Source: Streptomyces sp. NRRL F-525 (GTDB lineage Bacteria; Actinomycetota; Actinomycetes; Streptomycetales; Streptomycetaceae). From it: 64,000 bases of DNA. Shown piece by piece: positions 53,893-62,468 of the stretch (position 1 is the first letter of the stretch; every line of letters begins with the position of its first letter). The notes below the pieces were generated by a model. It was not told the DNA's origin, did not search any database, and was given only the letters and a program-made list of their open reading frames with translations. Position numbers and translations under genes: made by a program. The stretch spans positions 1-64,000 of the forward strand of contig NZ_JNXE01000044.1 of NCBI RefSeq assembly GCF_000716605.1, given 5' to 3'.

Positions 53893-55728
53893 ATGTCTGT
53901 CAGGATAGATGGGGAAATGTCGGGTGGGGTTCCGAGCCGTTCAGGCCGGGTCCGGCGCATAGTCCGAGGTCCGCGCCCCGAGGTCGTTCCCACGCTCGTC
54001 GCCAGGGCCTGCGCCCTCGTCGGCCTGCTGGACATCGCCGCGGGGGTGTTCCCGCGCTTCCGGCACAGCCGTATGCACACGATGGCCGAGGTGCTCCCGG
54101 GCGCGCTCGGTCCGTTCGCGGCGGCGCTCTCGCTGAGCGCCGGCGTGCTGCTGCTGCTCCTCGCGCACGGGCTCAGGCGGCGCAAGCGCCGGGCGTGGCG
54201 GGCCGCCGTCGCGCTGCTTCCGGCGGGCGCGGTGGCGCAGTTCGCGTACCGGCACTCCCTCATAGGAGTCGTCATCTCGGCCGCGCTGCTCGCGCCGCTG
54301 CTGCTGCACCGAGACGAGTTCCGGGCGCTGCCCGACCCGCGCAGCAGGTGGCGCGCGCTCGCCAACTTCGTGCTCATGGGCGCCGGTTCCCTCGTCCTCG
54401 GACTGGTCATCGTCAGCGTCCACTCCAAGCGCATGGTCGGCGACCCGAGCCTGGCCGATCGGATTACGCACGTCCTGTACGGCCTGTTCGGCTTCGAGGG
54501 CCCGGTCGACTACGAAGGCAGCACCTCCTGGACGGTCGCGTTCTCGCTGGGCGCCCTGGGCCTGCTCACCGCGGTCACCACGATCTACCTCGCGTTCCGC
54601 CCCGAACACCCGGCCGCACAGCTCACCCCGGAGGACGAGACGCACCTGCGCGCCCTCCTGGAGAAGCACGGCCGGCGCGACTCGCTGGGCCACTTCGCCC
54701 TGCGCCGCGACAAGGCCGTCGTCTTCTCGCCCAGCGGCAAGGCGGCGGTGACATACCGCGTGGTCTCCGGAGTGATGCTCGCCAGTGGTGACCCCATCGG
54801 CGACGTGGAGGCCTGGCCGGGCGCCATCGAGCGGTTCATGGACGAGGCGAAGGCCCACTCCTGGACGCCCGCCGTCATGGGCTGCTCGGAGACGGGCGGC
54901 GAGGTGTGGACCCGCGAGACCGGTCTCGACGCCCTCGAACTGGGCGACGAGGCGGTGGTCGACGTGGCGGATTTCTCGCTCGCCGGGCGCGCGATGCGCA
55001 ACGTACGCCAAATGGTGAAGCGCATCGAGCGGGCCGGCTACGAAACCCGGGTACGGCGTGTACGTGACCTCGGTGAGGGCGAGTTGGAGCGGATCCGGCT
55101 CGCCGCGGAGGCCTGGCGGGGCACCGACACCGAGCGCGGCTTCTCCATGGCGCTCGGCCGCATCGGCGACCCGGAGGACGGTGACTGCTTCATCGCCACC
55201 GCCCACAAGACGGACGAACAGCCGGGCGAGTACGGCGACTTGAAGGCGATCCTGCACTTCGTGCCCTGGGGCACCGACGGCATGTCGCTGGACCTGATGC
55301 GCCGCGACCGCGCGGCGGACCCGGGGATGAACGAACTGCTGATCGTGGCCTCCCTCCAGGCGGCACCGAAGCTCGGCATCACGCGCGTGTCGCTCAACTT
55401 CGCGATGTTCCGCGCGGCGCTCGCCCGCGGCGAGAAGATCGGCGCGGGCCCGGTGCTGCGCGCCTGGCGCGGACTGCTCGTCTTCCTGTCCCGCTGGTTC
55501 CAGATCGAGTCCCTGTACAAGTTCAACGCGAAGTTCCAGCCCCGCTGGGAACCCCGCTTCGTCGTCTACCGCGCCTCCGGCGACCTCCCCCGCATCGGCT
55601 TCGCCGCGATGCAGGCCGAGGGCTTCGTCAACCTGGCCCTCCCCCTCCCCCGCTTCCTCCGCCGCCGCACGACCGCGGCCCCGGCCTGCACCCACGGCCT
55701 GGCGGAACGGGATGTCCGCGCAGCCTGA
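53893..55728 (+). CDS. MprF-like phosphatidylglycerol aminoacyltransferase (DUF2156)
   Basis: A 611-residue membrane protein. The N-terminal ~240 residues have about six membrane helices (LVARACALVGLLDIAAGVFP, SAGVLLLLLAHGL, LIGVVISAALLAPLLL, FVLMGAGSLVLGLVIVSVHS). The C-terminal ~350 residues form the DUF2156 GNAT-like catalytic domain (LRRDKAVVFSPSGKAAVTYR, FMDEAKAHSWTPAVMGCSET and SLNFAMFRAALARGEKIGAG). It would transfer lysine or another aminoacyl group from tRNA to phosphatidylglycerol, giving the membrane positive charge against cationic peptides. Starts at 53842 and 53917 are also in frame. The predicted SigE-type promoter links it to the sigE operon 33 kb away. Confidence 0.88.
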   Translation: MSVRIDGEMSGGVPSRSGRVRRIVRGPRPEVVPTLVARACALVGLLDIAAGVFPRFRHSRMHTMAEVLPGALGPFAAALSLSAGVLLLLLAHGLRRRKRRAWRAAVALLPAGAVAQFAYRHSLIGVVISAALLAPLLLHRDEFRALPDPRSRWRALANFVLMGAGSLVLGLVIVSVHSKRMVGDPSLADRITHVLYGLFGFEGPVDYEGSTSWTVAFSLGALGLLTAVTTIYLAFRPEHPAAQLTPEDETHLRALLEKHGRRDSLGHFALRRDKAVVFSPSGKAAVTYRVVSGVMLASGDPIGDVEAWPGAIERFMDEAKAHSWTPAVMGCSETGGEVWTRETGLDALELGDEAVVDVADFSLAGRAMRNVRQMVKRIERAGYETRVRRVRDLGEGELERIRLAAEAWRGTDTERGFSMALGRIGDPEDGDCFIATAHKTDEQPGEYGDLKAILHFVPWGTDGMSLDLMRRDRAADPGMNELLIVASLQAAPKLGITRVSLNFAMFRAALARGEKIGAGPVLRAWRGLLVFLSRWFQIESLYKFNAKFQPRWEPRFVVYRASGDLPRIGFAAMQAEGFVNLALPLPRFLRRRTTAAPACTHGLAERDVRAA

Positions 55729-55965
55729 CCAACGGGCCCGACCCGGGCGAGACCTTCAGCTCCGGCTGGGGGGCTTGCTCGGGCCGGGCCCGAGGTTTCC
55801 GCGTGTCGGGCCCGGAGGTCGTCGCGCGAACCCCGGGGCGCTACGACGACGGGCGCGGACCGGTCCCCCGAGGGTCACGGCCGATCACGGCAAGGGCCGA
55901 CGCCCACCGCCGGCCGCTCCAAGTCCGCGAGCCGGTACGGCCCCGCGAAGGAGGCCCAGGACCCC

Positions 55966-56132
55966 ACCCACCGGCCCGCGGCCGCCAACGAACCGGGAGC
56001 GGGTCGTGGCGGTACGGCGCAGCCCGCCGCGTAGCCGGCACCAACCCGTTCAACCATGCTGAGAAACCAAAGGGCCCGACCTGCGGCGGGCTCGCCGTAC
56101 CGCCACGACCCCGACCCCACCCACCAGGGCCT
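55966..56132 (+). repeat. Large palindromic repeat C, copy 2, upstream of folP
   Basis: Arms at 56001-56030 and 56083-56111 are near-perfect reverse complements (GGGTCGTGGCGGTACGGCG core), with a ~52-nt loop. It is about 90% identical to 16000-16155 and in the same orientation relative to its downstream gene. Confidence 0.8.
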
Positions 56133-56214
56133 CACGAGGGCCCACCCCCTGCGAAGCAGGCCGACCACCGGAGCACCCCCCGGCCCGCAGGGCCGTGCCC
56201 CCTCCTCCTGGGCC

Positions 56215-56220
56215 TACGCT
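56215..56220 (+). promoter_or_regulatory. Promoter -10 (TACGCT) of folP, leaderless
   Basis: TACGCT ends 6 nt before the folP ATG, placing the start of transcription at or next to the start codon. No ribosome binding site is present. Confidence 0.5.
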
Positions 56221-56226
56221 GAACGT

Positions 56227-57135
56227 ATGAGCAAGCAGAGCGGGCGCGGGCGCGTCACGGGCCTTCCGGAGTGGGACCGGTGCGCGGTCATGGGGGTCGT
56301 GAACGTCACCCCGGACTCCTTCTCCGACGGCGGCCGCTTCTTCGACACCACGGCGGCGGTGAAGCGCGGCCTGGACCTGGTCACCGAGGGCGCCGACCTG
56401 GTGGACGTCGGCGGTGAGTCCACCCGCCCCGGCGCGTCCCGCGTCGACGAGGCCGAGGAACTCAAGCGCGTCATCCCCGTAGTGCGCGGTCTCGCCTCCG
56501 AGGGCGTCACCGTCTCCGTGGACACCATGCGCGCCTCCGTCGCCGAGCAGGCCCTCGCCGCTGGCGCCGCCCTCGTCAACGACGTCAGCGGCGGCCTCGC
56601 GGACCCCGCGATGATCCCGGTCGTCGCGGCCTCGGGCGCCCCCTTCGTCGTCATGCACTGGCGCGGCTTCCTGGAGGGCGGCAACGTCAAGGGGGTCTAC
56701 GACGACGTCGTCACCGAGGTCGTCGACGAACTGCACGCACGCGTGGAGGCCGTTCTGGCCGGCGGTGTCGCCCCCGACCGGATCGTCGTCGACCCGGGCC
56801 TCGGCTTCTCCAAGGACGCCGAGCACGACCTCGTGCTCCTGGCCCACCTCGACCGCCTGCTCGCCCTCGGCCACCCCCTCCTGGTCGCCGCCTCCCGCAA
56901 ACGGTTCCTCGGCCGCGTCCTCGCGGGCCCCGAGGGCGCGCCCCCGCCCGCGCGCGAGCGCGACGCCGCCACGGCCGCCGTCTCCGCGCTCGCGGCGCAC
57001 GCCGGCGCCTGGGCGGTGCGCGTCCACGAGGTCCGCGCCACCGCCGACGCCGTACGCGTCGCCCGCGCCGTCGAGGGAGCGCGCGCCCCCGGCGCCCGAC
57101 CGGCCGCTCACACCAACTCCGAGGCCGCCCTGTGA
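56227..57135 (+). CDS. folP: Dihydropteroate synthase
   Basis: A 302-residue DHPS joining p-aminobenzoate to the pterin pyrophosphate in folate synthesis; it is the sulfonamide target. The fold's loops are present: MGVVNVTPDSFSDGGRFF, VDVGGESTRPGASRVDEAEE, VSVDTMRAS, LVNDVSGG, VDPGLGFSKDAEHD and LVAASRKRFLG with the pterin-contacting Lys. The Ala/Pro-rich C-terminal tail is not part of the fold. The ATG at 56227 is very close to the promoter -10, so leaderless translation is likely. It overlaps the next gene by GTGA. Confidence 0.96.
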   Translation: MSKQSGRGRVTGLPEWDRCAVMGVVNVTPDSFSDGGRFFDTTAAVKRGLDLVTEGADLVDVGGESTRPGASRVDEAEELKRVIPVVRGLASEGVTVSVDTMRASVAEQALAAGAALVNDVSGGLADPAMIPVVAASGAPFVVMHWRGFLEGGNVKGVYDDVVTEVVDELHARVEAVLAGGVAPDRIVVDPGLGFSKDAEHDLVLLAHLDRLLALGHPLLVAASRKRFLGRVLAGPEGAPPPARERDAATAAVSALAAHAGAWAVRVHEVRATADAVRVARAVEGARAPGARPAAHTNSEAAL

Positions 57136-57635
57136 CCGCCCCGCACACCGACGTCGAGCAGGTGGAACTCGCCAACACCGCGTTCTACGAGACCCTGGAG
57201 CGCGGTGACTTCGACGAGCTCTCCGCGCTCTGGCTGACCCCGGCCGACCTCGGCGTCGACGAGGAGTACCACGACCCGGCGGACAGCGGCGTGATCTCCT
57301 GCGTGCACCCGGGCTGGCCGGTGCTGACCGGCCGCGGCGAGGTCCTGCGGTCGTACGCGCTGATCATGGCGAACACCGAGTACATCCAGTTCTTCCTCAC
57401 GGACGTGCATGTCTCGGTGACCGGCGACACCGCGCTGGTCACCTGCACGGAGAACATCCTCAGCGGCGGCCCCTCCCCCGACGACAGCGACGAACTGGGC
57501 CCCCTGGTCGGCCAGCTCGTGGTCGCCACGAACGTGTTCCGGCGCACCCCCGAGGGCTGGAAGCTCTGGTCGCACCACGCGTCCCCGGTTCTGGCCGAAA
57601 ACGACGAGGACGAGGGCGAGGACACCCCCACCTGA
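57132..57635 (+). CDS. SnoaL-like / NTF2-fold protein
   Basis: A 167-residue cone-shaped alpha+beta barrel protein (SnoaL_3-like). Evidence is VELANTAFYETLERGDFDEL, then SCVHPGWPVLTGRGEVLRSY and VTNVFRRTPEGWKLWSHHAS (read from RTPEGWKLWSHHAS). The conserved C-terminal pair HH sits where ligand-binding or catalytic groups occur in the family. It is translationally coupled to folP (GTGA). Constant linkage with folate genes in Streptomyces suggests a related but unknown role. The acidic tail (ENDEDEGED) is unusual. Confidence 0.85.
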   Translation: MTAPHTDVEQVELANTAFYETLERGDFDELSALWLTPADLGVDEEYHDPADSGVISCVHPGWPVLTGRGEVLRSYALIMANTEYIQFFLTDVHVSVTGDTALVTCTENILSGGPSPDDSDELGPLVGQLVVATNVFRRTPEGWKLWSHHASPVLAENDEDEGEDTPT

Positions 57636-57810
57636 GTGGGTAGGCGCCCCCTGGGAGAACCCGTCGCAACCCGTCGGGACCAAGAAGTGGTTGGAATCAC
57701 GAACGTGCGGGTAGGGGCGGCTACCGACCCATGAGCCACCGGGTTCCCCAGGGGAAACGCTCTGTGAATCCTCTGGCCCCGGGCGGCGCCCACGCCCTCG
57801 TGGCCCGGCG

Positions 57811-57833
57811 TTGTCAGTGCCCGCAGGTAGATT
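57811..57833 (+). promoter_or_regulatory. DNA-damage (PafBC/RecA-NDp-type) promoter upstream of folB
   Basis: TTGTCAGTG (57811-57819), 8 nt, then TAGATT (57828-57833), matching the motif at radA in sequence and spacing. The leader to the folB start would be about 65 nt and includes the ribosome binding site. Confidence 0.7.
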
Positions 57834-57904
57834 CGTTCGAGGCCGGGGTACCGCCCGCACACGGTACGAACCGGCCACCACCGACGATTGCAGGAGTGAT
57901 TCGC

Positions 57905-58264
57905 GTGGATCGTGTCGCGCTGAGCGGCCTGAAGGCCCGCGGGCACCACGGCGTGTTCCCCAAGGAGCGCGAGGAGGGCCAGACCTTCATCGTGGACCTC
58001 GTCCTGGGCCTGGACACCCGGCCGGCCGCCGCCGACGACGACCTGGCGAAGACCGTGCACTACGGCATCGTGGCCGAGGAGGTCGTGGCCGTCGTCCAGG
58101 GCGAGCCCGTCAACCTCATCGAGACCCTCGCCGAGCGCATCGCGCAGACCTGCCTGAAGCACGAAGGGGTCGAGGAGGTCGAGGTCCGCGTCCACAAGCC
58201 GGACGCCCCGATCACCGTCCCCTTCGACGACGTGACCGTCACCATCACCCGGAGCCGAGTATGA
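57905..58264 (+). CDS. folB: Dihydroneopterin aldolase
   Basis: A 119-residue FolB, cleaving dihydroneopterin to the hydroxymethyl pterin and glycolaldehyde. The typical features are DRVALSGLKARGHHGVFPKE with the substrate-site residues, VHYGIVAEEVVAVVQGEPVN, LIETLAERIAQTCL and the C-terminal VRVHKPDAPITVPFDDV with the catalytic Lys. It forms octamers in other species. The GTG at 57905 follows AGGAG. Its stop overlaps the folK start (ATGA). The preceding 270 bp hold a damage-type promoter. Confidence 0.96.
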   Translation: MDRVALSGLKARGHHGVFPKEREEGQTFIVDLVLGLDTRPAAADDDLAKTVHYGIVAEEVVAVVQGEPVNLIETLAERIAQTCLKHEGVEEVEVRVHKPDAPITVPFDDVTVTITRSRV

Positions 58265-58872
58265 CCTTCTCGTTCACCGAGGGTCACAGCGACCCGACCG
58301 TCCAGCCGGTGCCCGCCTCCGTGGTGCAGCAGGTGGACGCCGCCGACACCACCCTCAGCAACCCGAGGCGCGCCGTGATCTCCATCGGCGCGAACCTGGG
58401 CAACCGCCTGGAGACCCTCCAGGGTGCGATCGACGCCCTGGAGGACACCCCCGGCGTCCGCATCAAGGCCGTGTCCCCTGTCTACGAGACGGTGCCGTGG
58501 GGCGTCGAGCCCGGCAGCCAGCCGTCGTACTTCAACGCGGTCGTCGTCCTCAAGACCACCCTGCCCCCGTCCTCCCTGCTGGAGCGGGCGCACGCGGTCG
58601 AGGAGGCCTTCCACCGGGTCCGCGAGGAGCGCTGGGGCGCGCGCACGATCGACGTCGACATCGTCGCGTACGCCGACGTCGTCTCGGACGACCCGGTCCT
58701 GACGCTCCCCCACCCGCGCGCCCACGAGCGGGCCTTCGTCCTCGTCCCCTGGCACGACGTGGACCCCGAGGCGCAGTTGCCCGGCCACGGCCCGGTCGCC
58801 GCCCTCCTGGACGACATCACCCGCGACGGTGTCGCGCCCCGCAAGGACCTGGAACTCCGGCTGCCCGAGTAG
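58261..58872 (+). CDS. folK: 2-Amino-4-hydroxy-6-hydroxymethyldihydropteridine pyrophosphokinase
   Basis: A 203-residue HPPK transferring pyrophosphate from ATP to the pterin. The core starts near residue 38 (AVISIGANLGNRLETLQGAI) and contains VSPVYETVPWGV, YFNAVVVLKTTLPPSSLLER, and the active-site RWGARTIDVDIVAY with the two Mg-binding Asp residues, then LTLPHPRAHERAFVLVPW. The ~37-residue N-terminal extension is longer than in E. coli. The ATG overlaps the folB stop, so the enzymes for consecutive steps are made together. Confidence 0.95.
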   Translation: MTFSFTEGHSDPTVQPVPASVVQQVDAADTTLSNPRRAVISIGANLGNRLETLQGAIDALEDTPGVRIKAVSPVYETVPWGVEPGSQPSYFNAVVVLKTTLPPSSLLERAHAVEEAFHRVREERWGARTIDVDIVAYADVVSDDPVLTLPHPRAHERAFVLVPWHDVDPEAQLPGHGPVAALLDDITRDGVAPRKDLELRLPE

Positions 58873-58931
58873 TCGTTAAGGTCGAGACGACCACTACGCC
58901 CGGACAGGGCACGGGGAGCTGAAGGGACACC

Positions 58932-59420
58932 GTGAGAGAGCTGCGGATCAGGGTGCTGGCCGGCGTGTTCGTGATCGCCGGAGTGCTGTCCTGGGCGGGG
59001 GCCCGGCTGTGGAGCGCGGTGGGGACCCTGCCGAGCGTCCCGCTGGCCGCGCCCATCGTCCTCGCCGTGATCGCCGTGGTCCTGCTGGCCACGGCGCTCT
59101 CCCTGCGCGCCCGCCTCAAGGCCCAGCGCGAGCGCCGCCCCGGCGCCAAGGGCGTCGACCCCCTGATGGCCGCCCGCGCGGTCGTCTTCGGCCAGTCCAG
59201 CGCCCTGGTCGCCGCCCTCGTAGCCGGCATGTACGGCGGCACGGGCGCCTACCTCCTGGAGTCCCTCGACATCCCCGCCCGCCGCGACCAGGCCATCTAC
59301 GCCGGCTTCTCGGTCGTAGCGGGCATCGCGGTCATAGCGGCGGCGATCTTCCTGGAGCGAGTCTGCAAACTCCCGGAGGACGACGACAACAACGCGGCCG
59401 GGGCAACCCCGGTCACCTGA
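58932..59420 (+). CDS. DUF3180 membrane protein
   Basis: A 162-residue protein with four predicted membrane helices (about 6-26 VLAGVFVIAGVLSWAGARLW, 35-58, 83-104, 122-142) and a basic cytoplasmic loop between helices 2 and 3 (RARLKAQRERRPGAKG). It belongs to the actinobacterial DUF3180 family, commonly found immediately after folK. No function is known. The GTG at 58932 follows GAAGGGA. The spacing of 59 bp from folK suggests one transcript, ended by the hairpin at 59443-59460. Confidence 0.88.
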   Translation: MRELRIRVLAGVFVIAGVLSWAGARLWSAVGTLPSVPLAAPIVLAVIAVVLLATALSLRARLKAQRERRPGAKGVDPLMAARAVVFGQSSALVAALVAGMYGGTGAYLLESLDIPARRDQAIYAGFSVVAGIAVIAAAIFLERVCKLPEDDDNNAAGATPVT

Positions 59421-59442
59421 TGAGATAACGCCCCTCGCTTGA

Positions 59443-59460
59443 GCGCCCCGAAAGGGGCGC
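59443..59460 (+). terminator. Hairpin at the end of the folB-folK-DUF3180 unit
   Basis: GCGCCCC-GAAA-GGGGCGC is a perfect 7-bp stem with a stable GAAA tetraloop, 22 bp after the stop codon. It is fused to repeat A2. Confidence 0.65.
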
Positions 59461-59482
59461 GGGGAACGGCGCGACCAGCCCC
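59453..59482. repeat. Dispersed 30-bp intergenic repeat, copy A2 (inverted)
   Basis: It differs at one base from the reverse complement of 67-96 and lies between the DUF3180 gene and folE, overlapping the right arm of the hairpin. Confidence 0.75.
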
Positions 59483-59509
59483 CACCGGACCCGCACCCGA
59501 AGTGACCCG

Positions 59510-60115
59510 TCAGCGAGCCATGATCAAACTCATCGCTTCATTACGAGTCGCCGGGTCCCGCAACTGCCCCCGCACAGCAGACGTGATGGTCTTGGCACCG
59601 GGCTTCCGCACCCCCCTCATCGACATGCACATGTGCTCGCACTCAACGACGACGATGACCCCCCGCGGCTCCAGAATCTCCATCAGGGAATCCGCGACCT
59701 GCGTGGTCAACCGCTCCTGCACCTGAGGCCGCCGCGCATAGACATCCACCAGCCGCGCCAGCTTCGACAACCCGGTGATCTTCCCGTCGGCGGACGGGAT
59801 GTACCCGACATGCGCGACCCCGACGAACGGCACCAAATGGTGCTCGCAGTTGCTCAAGACCTCGATGTCCTTCACCAGGACCATCTCGTCGTGCCCCAGG
59901 TCGAACGTCGTCGTCAGCACATCCTCCGGCTTCTGCCACAACCCCGCGAATATCTCCTTGTACGCCCGAGCCACCCGCCCCGGCGTCTCCCTGAGCCCCT
60001 CACGGTCGGGGTCCTCCCCGACCGCGATCAACAGCTCGCGTACGGCGTTCTCGGCGCGCTTCTCGTCGAAGACGCCGATCGCTCCCTCGCCGTCCAGCGT
60101 CACGGGGTCGGTCAT
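59510..60115 (-). CDS. folE: GTP cyclohydrolase I
   Basis: A 201-residue FolE, opening GTP to dihydroneopterin triphosphate, the first committed step of folate synthesis. The zinc and catalytic residues are in [20 protein letters not shown] and [20 protein letters not shown], with the GTP-binding [18 protein letters not shown] and [20 protein letters not shown] regions. It forms a decamer in other organisms. The ATG at 60115 has GAACGAGG about 8 nt before it. It converges on the DUF3180 gene and lies downstream of ftsH, separated by that gene's terminator, so it has its own promoter. Confidence 0.97.
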   Translation of the reverse strand: MTDPVTLDGEGAIGVFDEKRAENAVRELLIAVGEDPDREGLRETPGRVARAYKEIFAGLWQKPEDVLTTTFDLGHDEMVLVKDIEVLSNCEHHLVPFVGVAHVGYIPSADGKITGLSKLARLVDVYARRPQVQERLTTQVADSLMEILEPRGVIVVVECEHMCMSMRGVRKPGAKTITSAVRGQLRDPATRNEAMSLIMAR

Positions 60116-60182
60116 AGCGGTGCCTCGTTCCTGTGCGGGTCACGCGTGTGCGGACACACGCCTCAGTTGCGGGCATATGGAA

Positions 60183-60222
60183 AAGCCGCGCCCCCCAGGC
60201 TAAATCCCGGGGGGCGCGGCTT
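60183..60222 (-). terminator. Strong terminator downstream of ftsH
   Basis: A perfect 14-bp stem (AAGCCGCGCCCCCC / GGGGGGCGCGGCTT) with a 12-nt loop is followed on the minus strand by TTTTCC. It is the most canonical terminator of the window. Confidence 0.9.
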
Positions 60223-60248
60223 CCATTTCGAGCCGTGTGAGACGCGCG

Positions 60249-62282
60249 TCAGTTCTCGGGGCGGTCCTCCGGGGCCTTCTCCAGCGTGGGAGAGGACTCG
60301 GTGGTCGCACCGGCGGTGATCGCGGGACCCGCGCCGTTCGTCCCGTTCGTCAGTGAGAGCTCCTTGGGGGAGAGCACCGGCGGGCGGGTGGACGGCGTAC
60401 GGCGGGAGGAGCCGGTCCAGGAGGGACGGGCCGGACGCCGGACGATGGGAGCGAAGACCTCGGCGATCTGCTCCTTGTTCAGCGTCTCCTTCTCCAGCAG
60501 CTGCAGCACGAGCGCGTCGAGCACGTCACGGTTCTCGACCAGGATCTCCCAGGCCTCGTTGTGCGCGTTCTCGATGAGCTTCTTGACCTCTTCGTCGACG
60601 AGCGCGGCGACCTCTTCCGAGTAGTCGCGCGGGTGCGACATCTCCCGGCCCAGGAAGGGCTCGGTGTTGTCGCCGCCGAACTTGATCGCGCCGAGGCGCT
60701 CGGTCATGCCGTACTGCGTGACCATCGCGCGGGCCGTCGCGGTGGCCTTCTCGATGTCGTTCGCGGCGCCCGTGGTCGGGTCGTGGAAGACCAGTTCCTC
60801 GGCCGCGCGGCCGCCCAGCATGTAGGCCAGCTGGTCGAGCATCTCGTTGCGCGTGGTCGAGTACTTGTCCTCTTCCGGCAGGACCATCGTGTAGCCCAGA
60901 GCACGGCCTCGGGAGAGGATCGTGATCTTGTGCACCGGGTCGGAGTTCGGGGAAGCCGCCGCGACCAGGGCGTGTCCGCCCTCGTGGTACGCGGTGATCT
61001 TCTTCTCCTTGTCCGACATGATCCGGGTCCGCTTCTGCGGGCCCGCGACCACACGGTCGATCGCCTCGTCCAGCATGGCGTTGTCGATCAGCTTGCGGTT
61101 GCCTCGGGCGGTGAGCAGGGCGGCCTCGTTGAGGACGTTGCTCAGGTCCGCGCCGGTGAAGCCCGGCGTACGGCGCGCGACGGCCGACAGATCGACGTCC
61201 GGTGCGACCGGCTTGCCCTTCTGGTGGACCTTGAGGATCTCCAGACGGCCCTGCATGTCCGGGCGGTCGACCGCGATCTGGCGGTCGAAGCGGCCGGGGC
61301 GCAGGAGGGCCGGGTCGAGGATGTCGGGCCGGTTCGTCGCGGCGATGAGGATCACGCCGCCCTTGACGTCGAAGCCGTCCATCTCGACGAGCAGCTGGTT
61401 CAGCGTCTGCTCGCGCTCGTCGTGTCCACCGCCGAGGCCGGCGCCGCGATGGCGGCCGACCGCGTCGATCTCGTCGACGAAGACGATCGCCGGGGCGTTC
61501 GCCTTGGCCTGCTCGAACAGGTCACGGACTCGGGAGGCACCGACACCGACGAACATCTCGACGAAGTCGGAACCGGAGATCGAGTAGAAGGGCACCCCGG
61601 CCTCGCCCGCGACGGCGCGCGCCAGCAGGGTCTTGCCGGTGCCGGGAGGGCCGTACAGGAGTACGCCCTTGGGGATCTTGGCGCCGACGGCCTGGAACTT
61701 CGCCGGCTCCTGGAGGAACTCCTTGATCTCGTGCAGTTCCTCGACGGCCTCGTCGGAGCCCGCGACGTCCGCGAACGTCGTCTTCGGGGTGTCCTTGGTG
61801 ATGAGCTTGGCCTTGGACTTCCCGAAGTTCATGACTCGGGAGCCGCCGCCCTGCATCTGGTTCATCAGGAACAGGAAGACGACCACGATGAGGACGAAGG
61901 GGAGCAGCGACAACAGGATCCCGACGAAAGCGTTCTGCTTCGTCGGCGACACCGTGTAGCCGTCCGGAATCTGCTTGTCCTGGTACTTGGTCTGCAGCGT
62001 GGCCGCGAGGTCCACGCCTTGGTCGCCGATGTAGCTCGCCTGGATCTTGGAGCTGCCCTCGACCTTTACGCCGTCCTTGAGCGTGACCTTGATGGTCTGC
62101 TCGTCACCGGTGGTGATCTTGGCCGACTCGACCTTGTTGTCATTGATCGCCTGGACGACCTGGCCGGTGTCCACCGCCTTGTAGCCGCCGGACGAGCCGA
62201 CGACCTGCATCAACACGACCACGGCAAGGACGGCCAGCACGATCCACATGACCGGCCCACGGAAGTATCGCTTCACGTCCAT
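60249..62282 (-). CDS. ftsH: ATP-dependent zinc metalloprotease FtsH
   Basis: A 677-residue membrane AAA+ protease that degrades misfolded or regulated membrane and soluble proteins. Membrane helix 1 is about 9-28 and helix 2 about 119-141, flanking an extracytoplasmic domain. The AAA domain has Walker A GPPGTGKT (211-218) and Walker B IVFVDEID (266-273). The zinc site is HEGGH (433-437). The Pro/Thr/Ser-rich C-terminal tail (about 600-677) is disordered. The start is ATG 62282 ([10 protein letters not shown]) by family comparison; an in-frame ATG at 62318 is the other choice. An AGGAGGG lies too far upstream unless the intervening palindrome folds. Confidence 0.96.
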   Translation of the reverse strand: MDVKRYFRGPVMWIVLAVLAVVVLMQVVGSSGGYKAVDTGQVVQAINDNKVESAKITTGDEQTIKVTLKDGVKVEGSSKIQASYIGDQGVDLAATLQTKYQDKQIPDGYTVSPTKQNAFVGILLSLLPFVLIVVVFLFLMNQMQGGGSRVMNFGKSKAKLITKDTPKTTFADVAGSDEAVEELHEIKEFLQEPAKFQAVGAKIPKGVLLYGPPGTGKTLLARAVAGEAGVPFYSISGSDFVEMFVGVGASRVRDLFEQAKANAPAIVFVDEIDAVGRHRGAGLGGGHDEREQTLNQLLVEMDGFDVKGGVILIAATNRPDILDPALLRPGRFDRQIAVDRPDMQGRLEILKVHQKGKPVAPDVDLSAVARRTPGFTGADLSNVLNEAALLTARGNRKLIDNAMLDEAIDRVVAGPQKRTRIMSDKEKKITAYHEGGHALVAAASPNSDPVHKITILSRGRALGYTMVLPEEDKYSTTRNEMLDQLAYMLGGRAAEELVFHDPTTGAANDIEKATATARAMVTQYGMTERLGAIKFGGDNTEPFLGREMSHPRDYSEEVAALVDEEVKKLIENAHNEAWEILVENRDVLDALVLQLLEKETLNKEQIAEVFAPIVRRPARPSWTGSSRRTPSTRPPVLSPKELSLTNGTNGAGPAITAGATTESSPTLEKAPEDRPEN

Positions 62283-62286
62283 CCAT

Positions 62287-62306
62287 ACGGAGCGAATTCG
62301 CTCCGT
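62287..62306 (-). promoter_or_regulatory. Perfect 20-bp palindrome between SD and start codon of ftsH
   Basis: ACGGAGCGAATTCGCTCCGT is a perfect palindrome. On the ftsH message AGGAGGG lies immediately before it and ATGG-ATG immediately after it. If it forms a hairpin, the Shine-Dalgarno sequence is brought about 4-5 nt from the ATG. Confidence 0.55.
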
Positions 62307-62468
62307 CCCTCCTGCCATAGTGAGTTTGATAAAGACAGTTCTTCTGACCGTACCCCAGCAATGTTGCCCGAAGTCGCACGGGACGGCTGGGAGACGCGTC
62401 TGCATGCTCCAACGGCGCGAAACCCGCTGGGGTTCCCGATCGTCTTACAGGGCTTGGGCCGAGTGGCC

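Larger units (their letters stand above)
55729..56226. other. 498-bp intergenic region upstream of folP
   Basis: No gene. The left part (55729-55965) is GC-rich, with no recognisable element beyond CGGGCCCGA-type small dyads. The right part is palindromic repeat C2, followed by about 90 bp that end in a promoter -10 (TACGCT, 56215-56220) 6 nt before the folP start. Confidence 0.65.

Noticed and set aside
57636..57904. RNA gene or tRNA-like structure between the SnoaL-like gene and folB
   Set aside because: There are short repeats (AACCCGTCG twice) and small hairpins but no cloverleaf or known RNA family; the promoter motif explains the end of the region.
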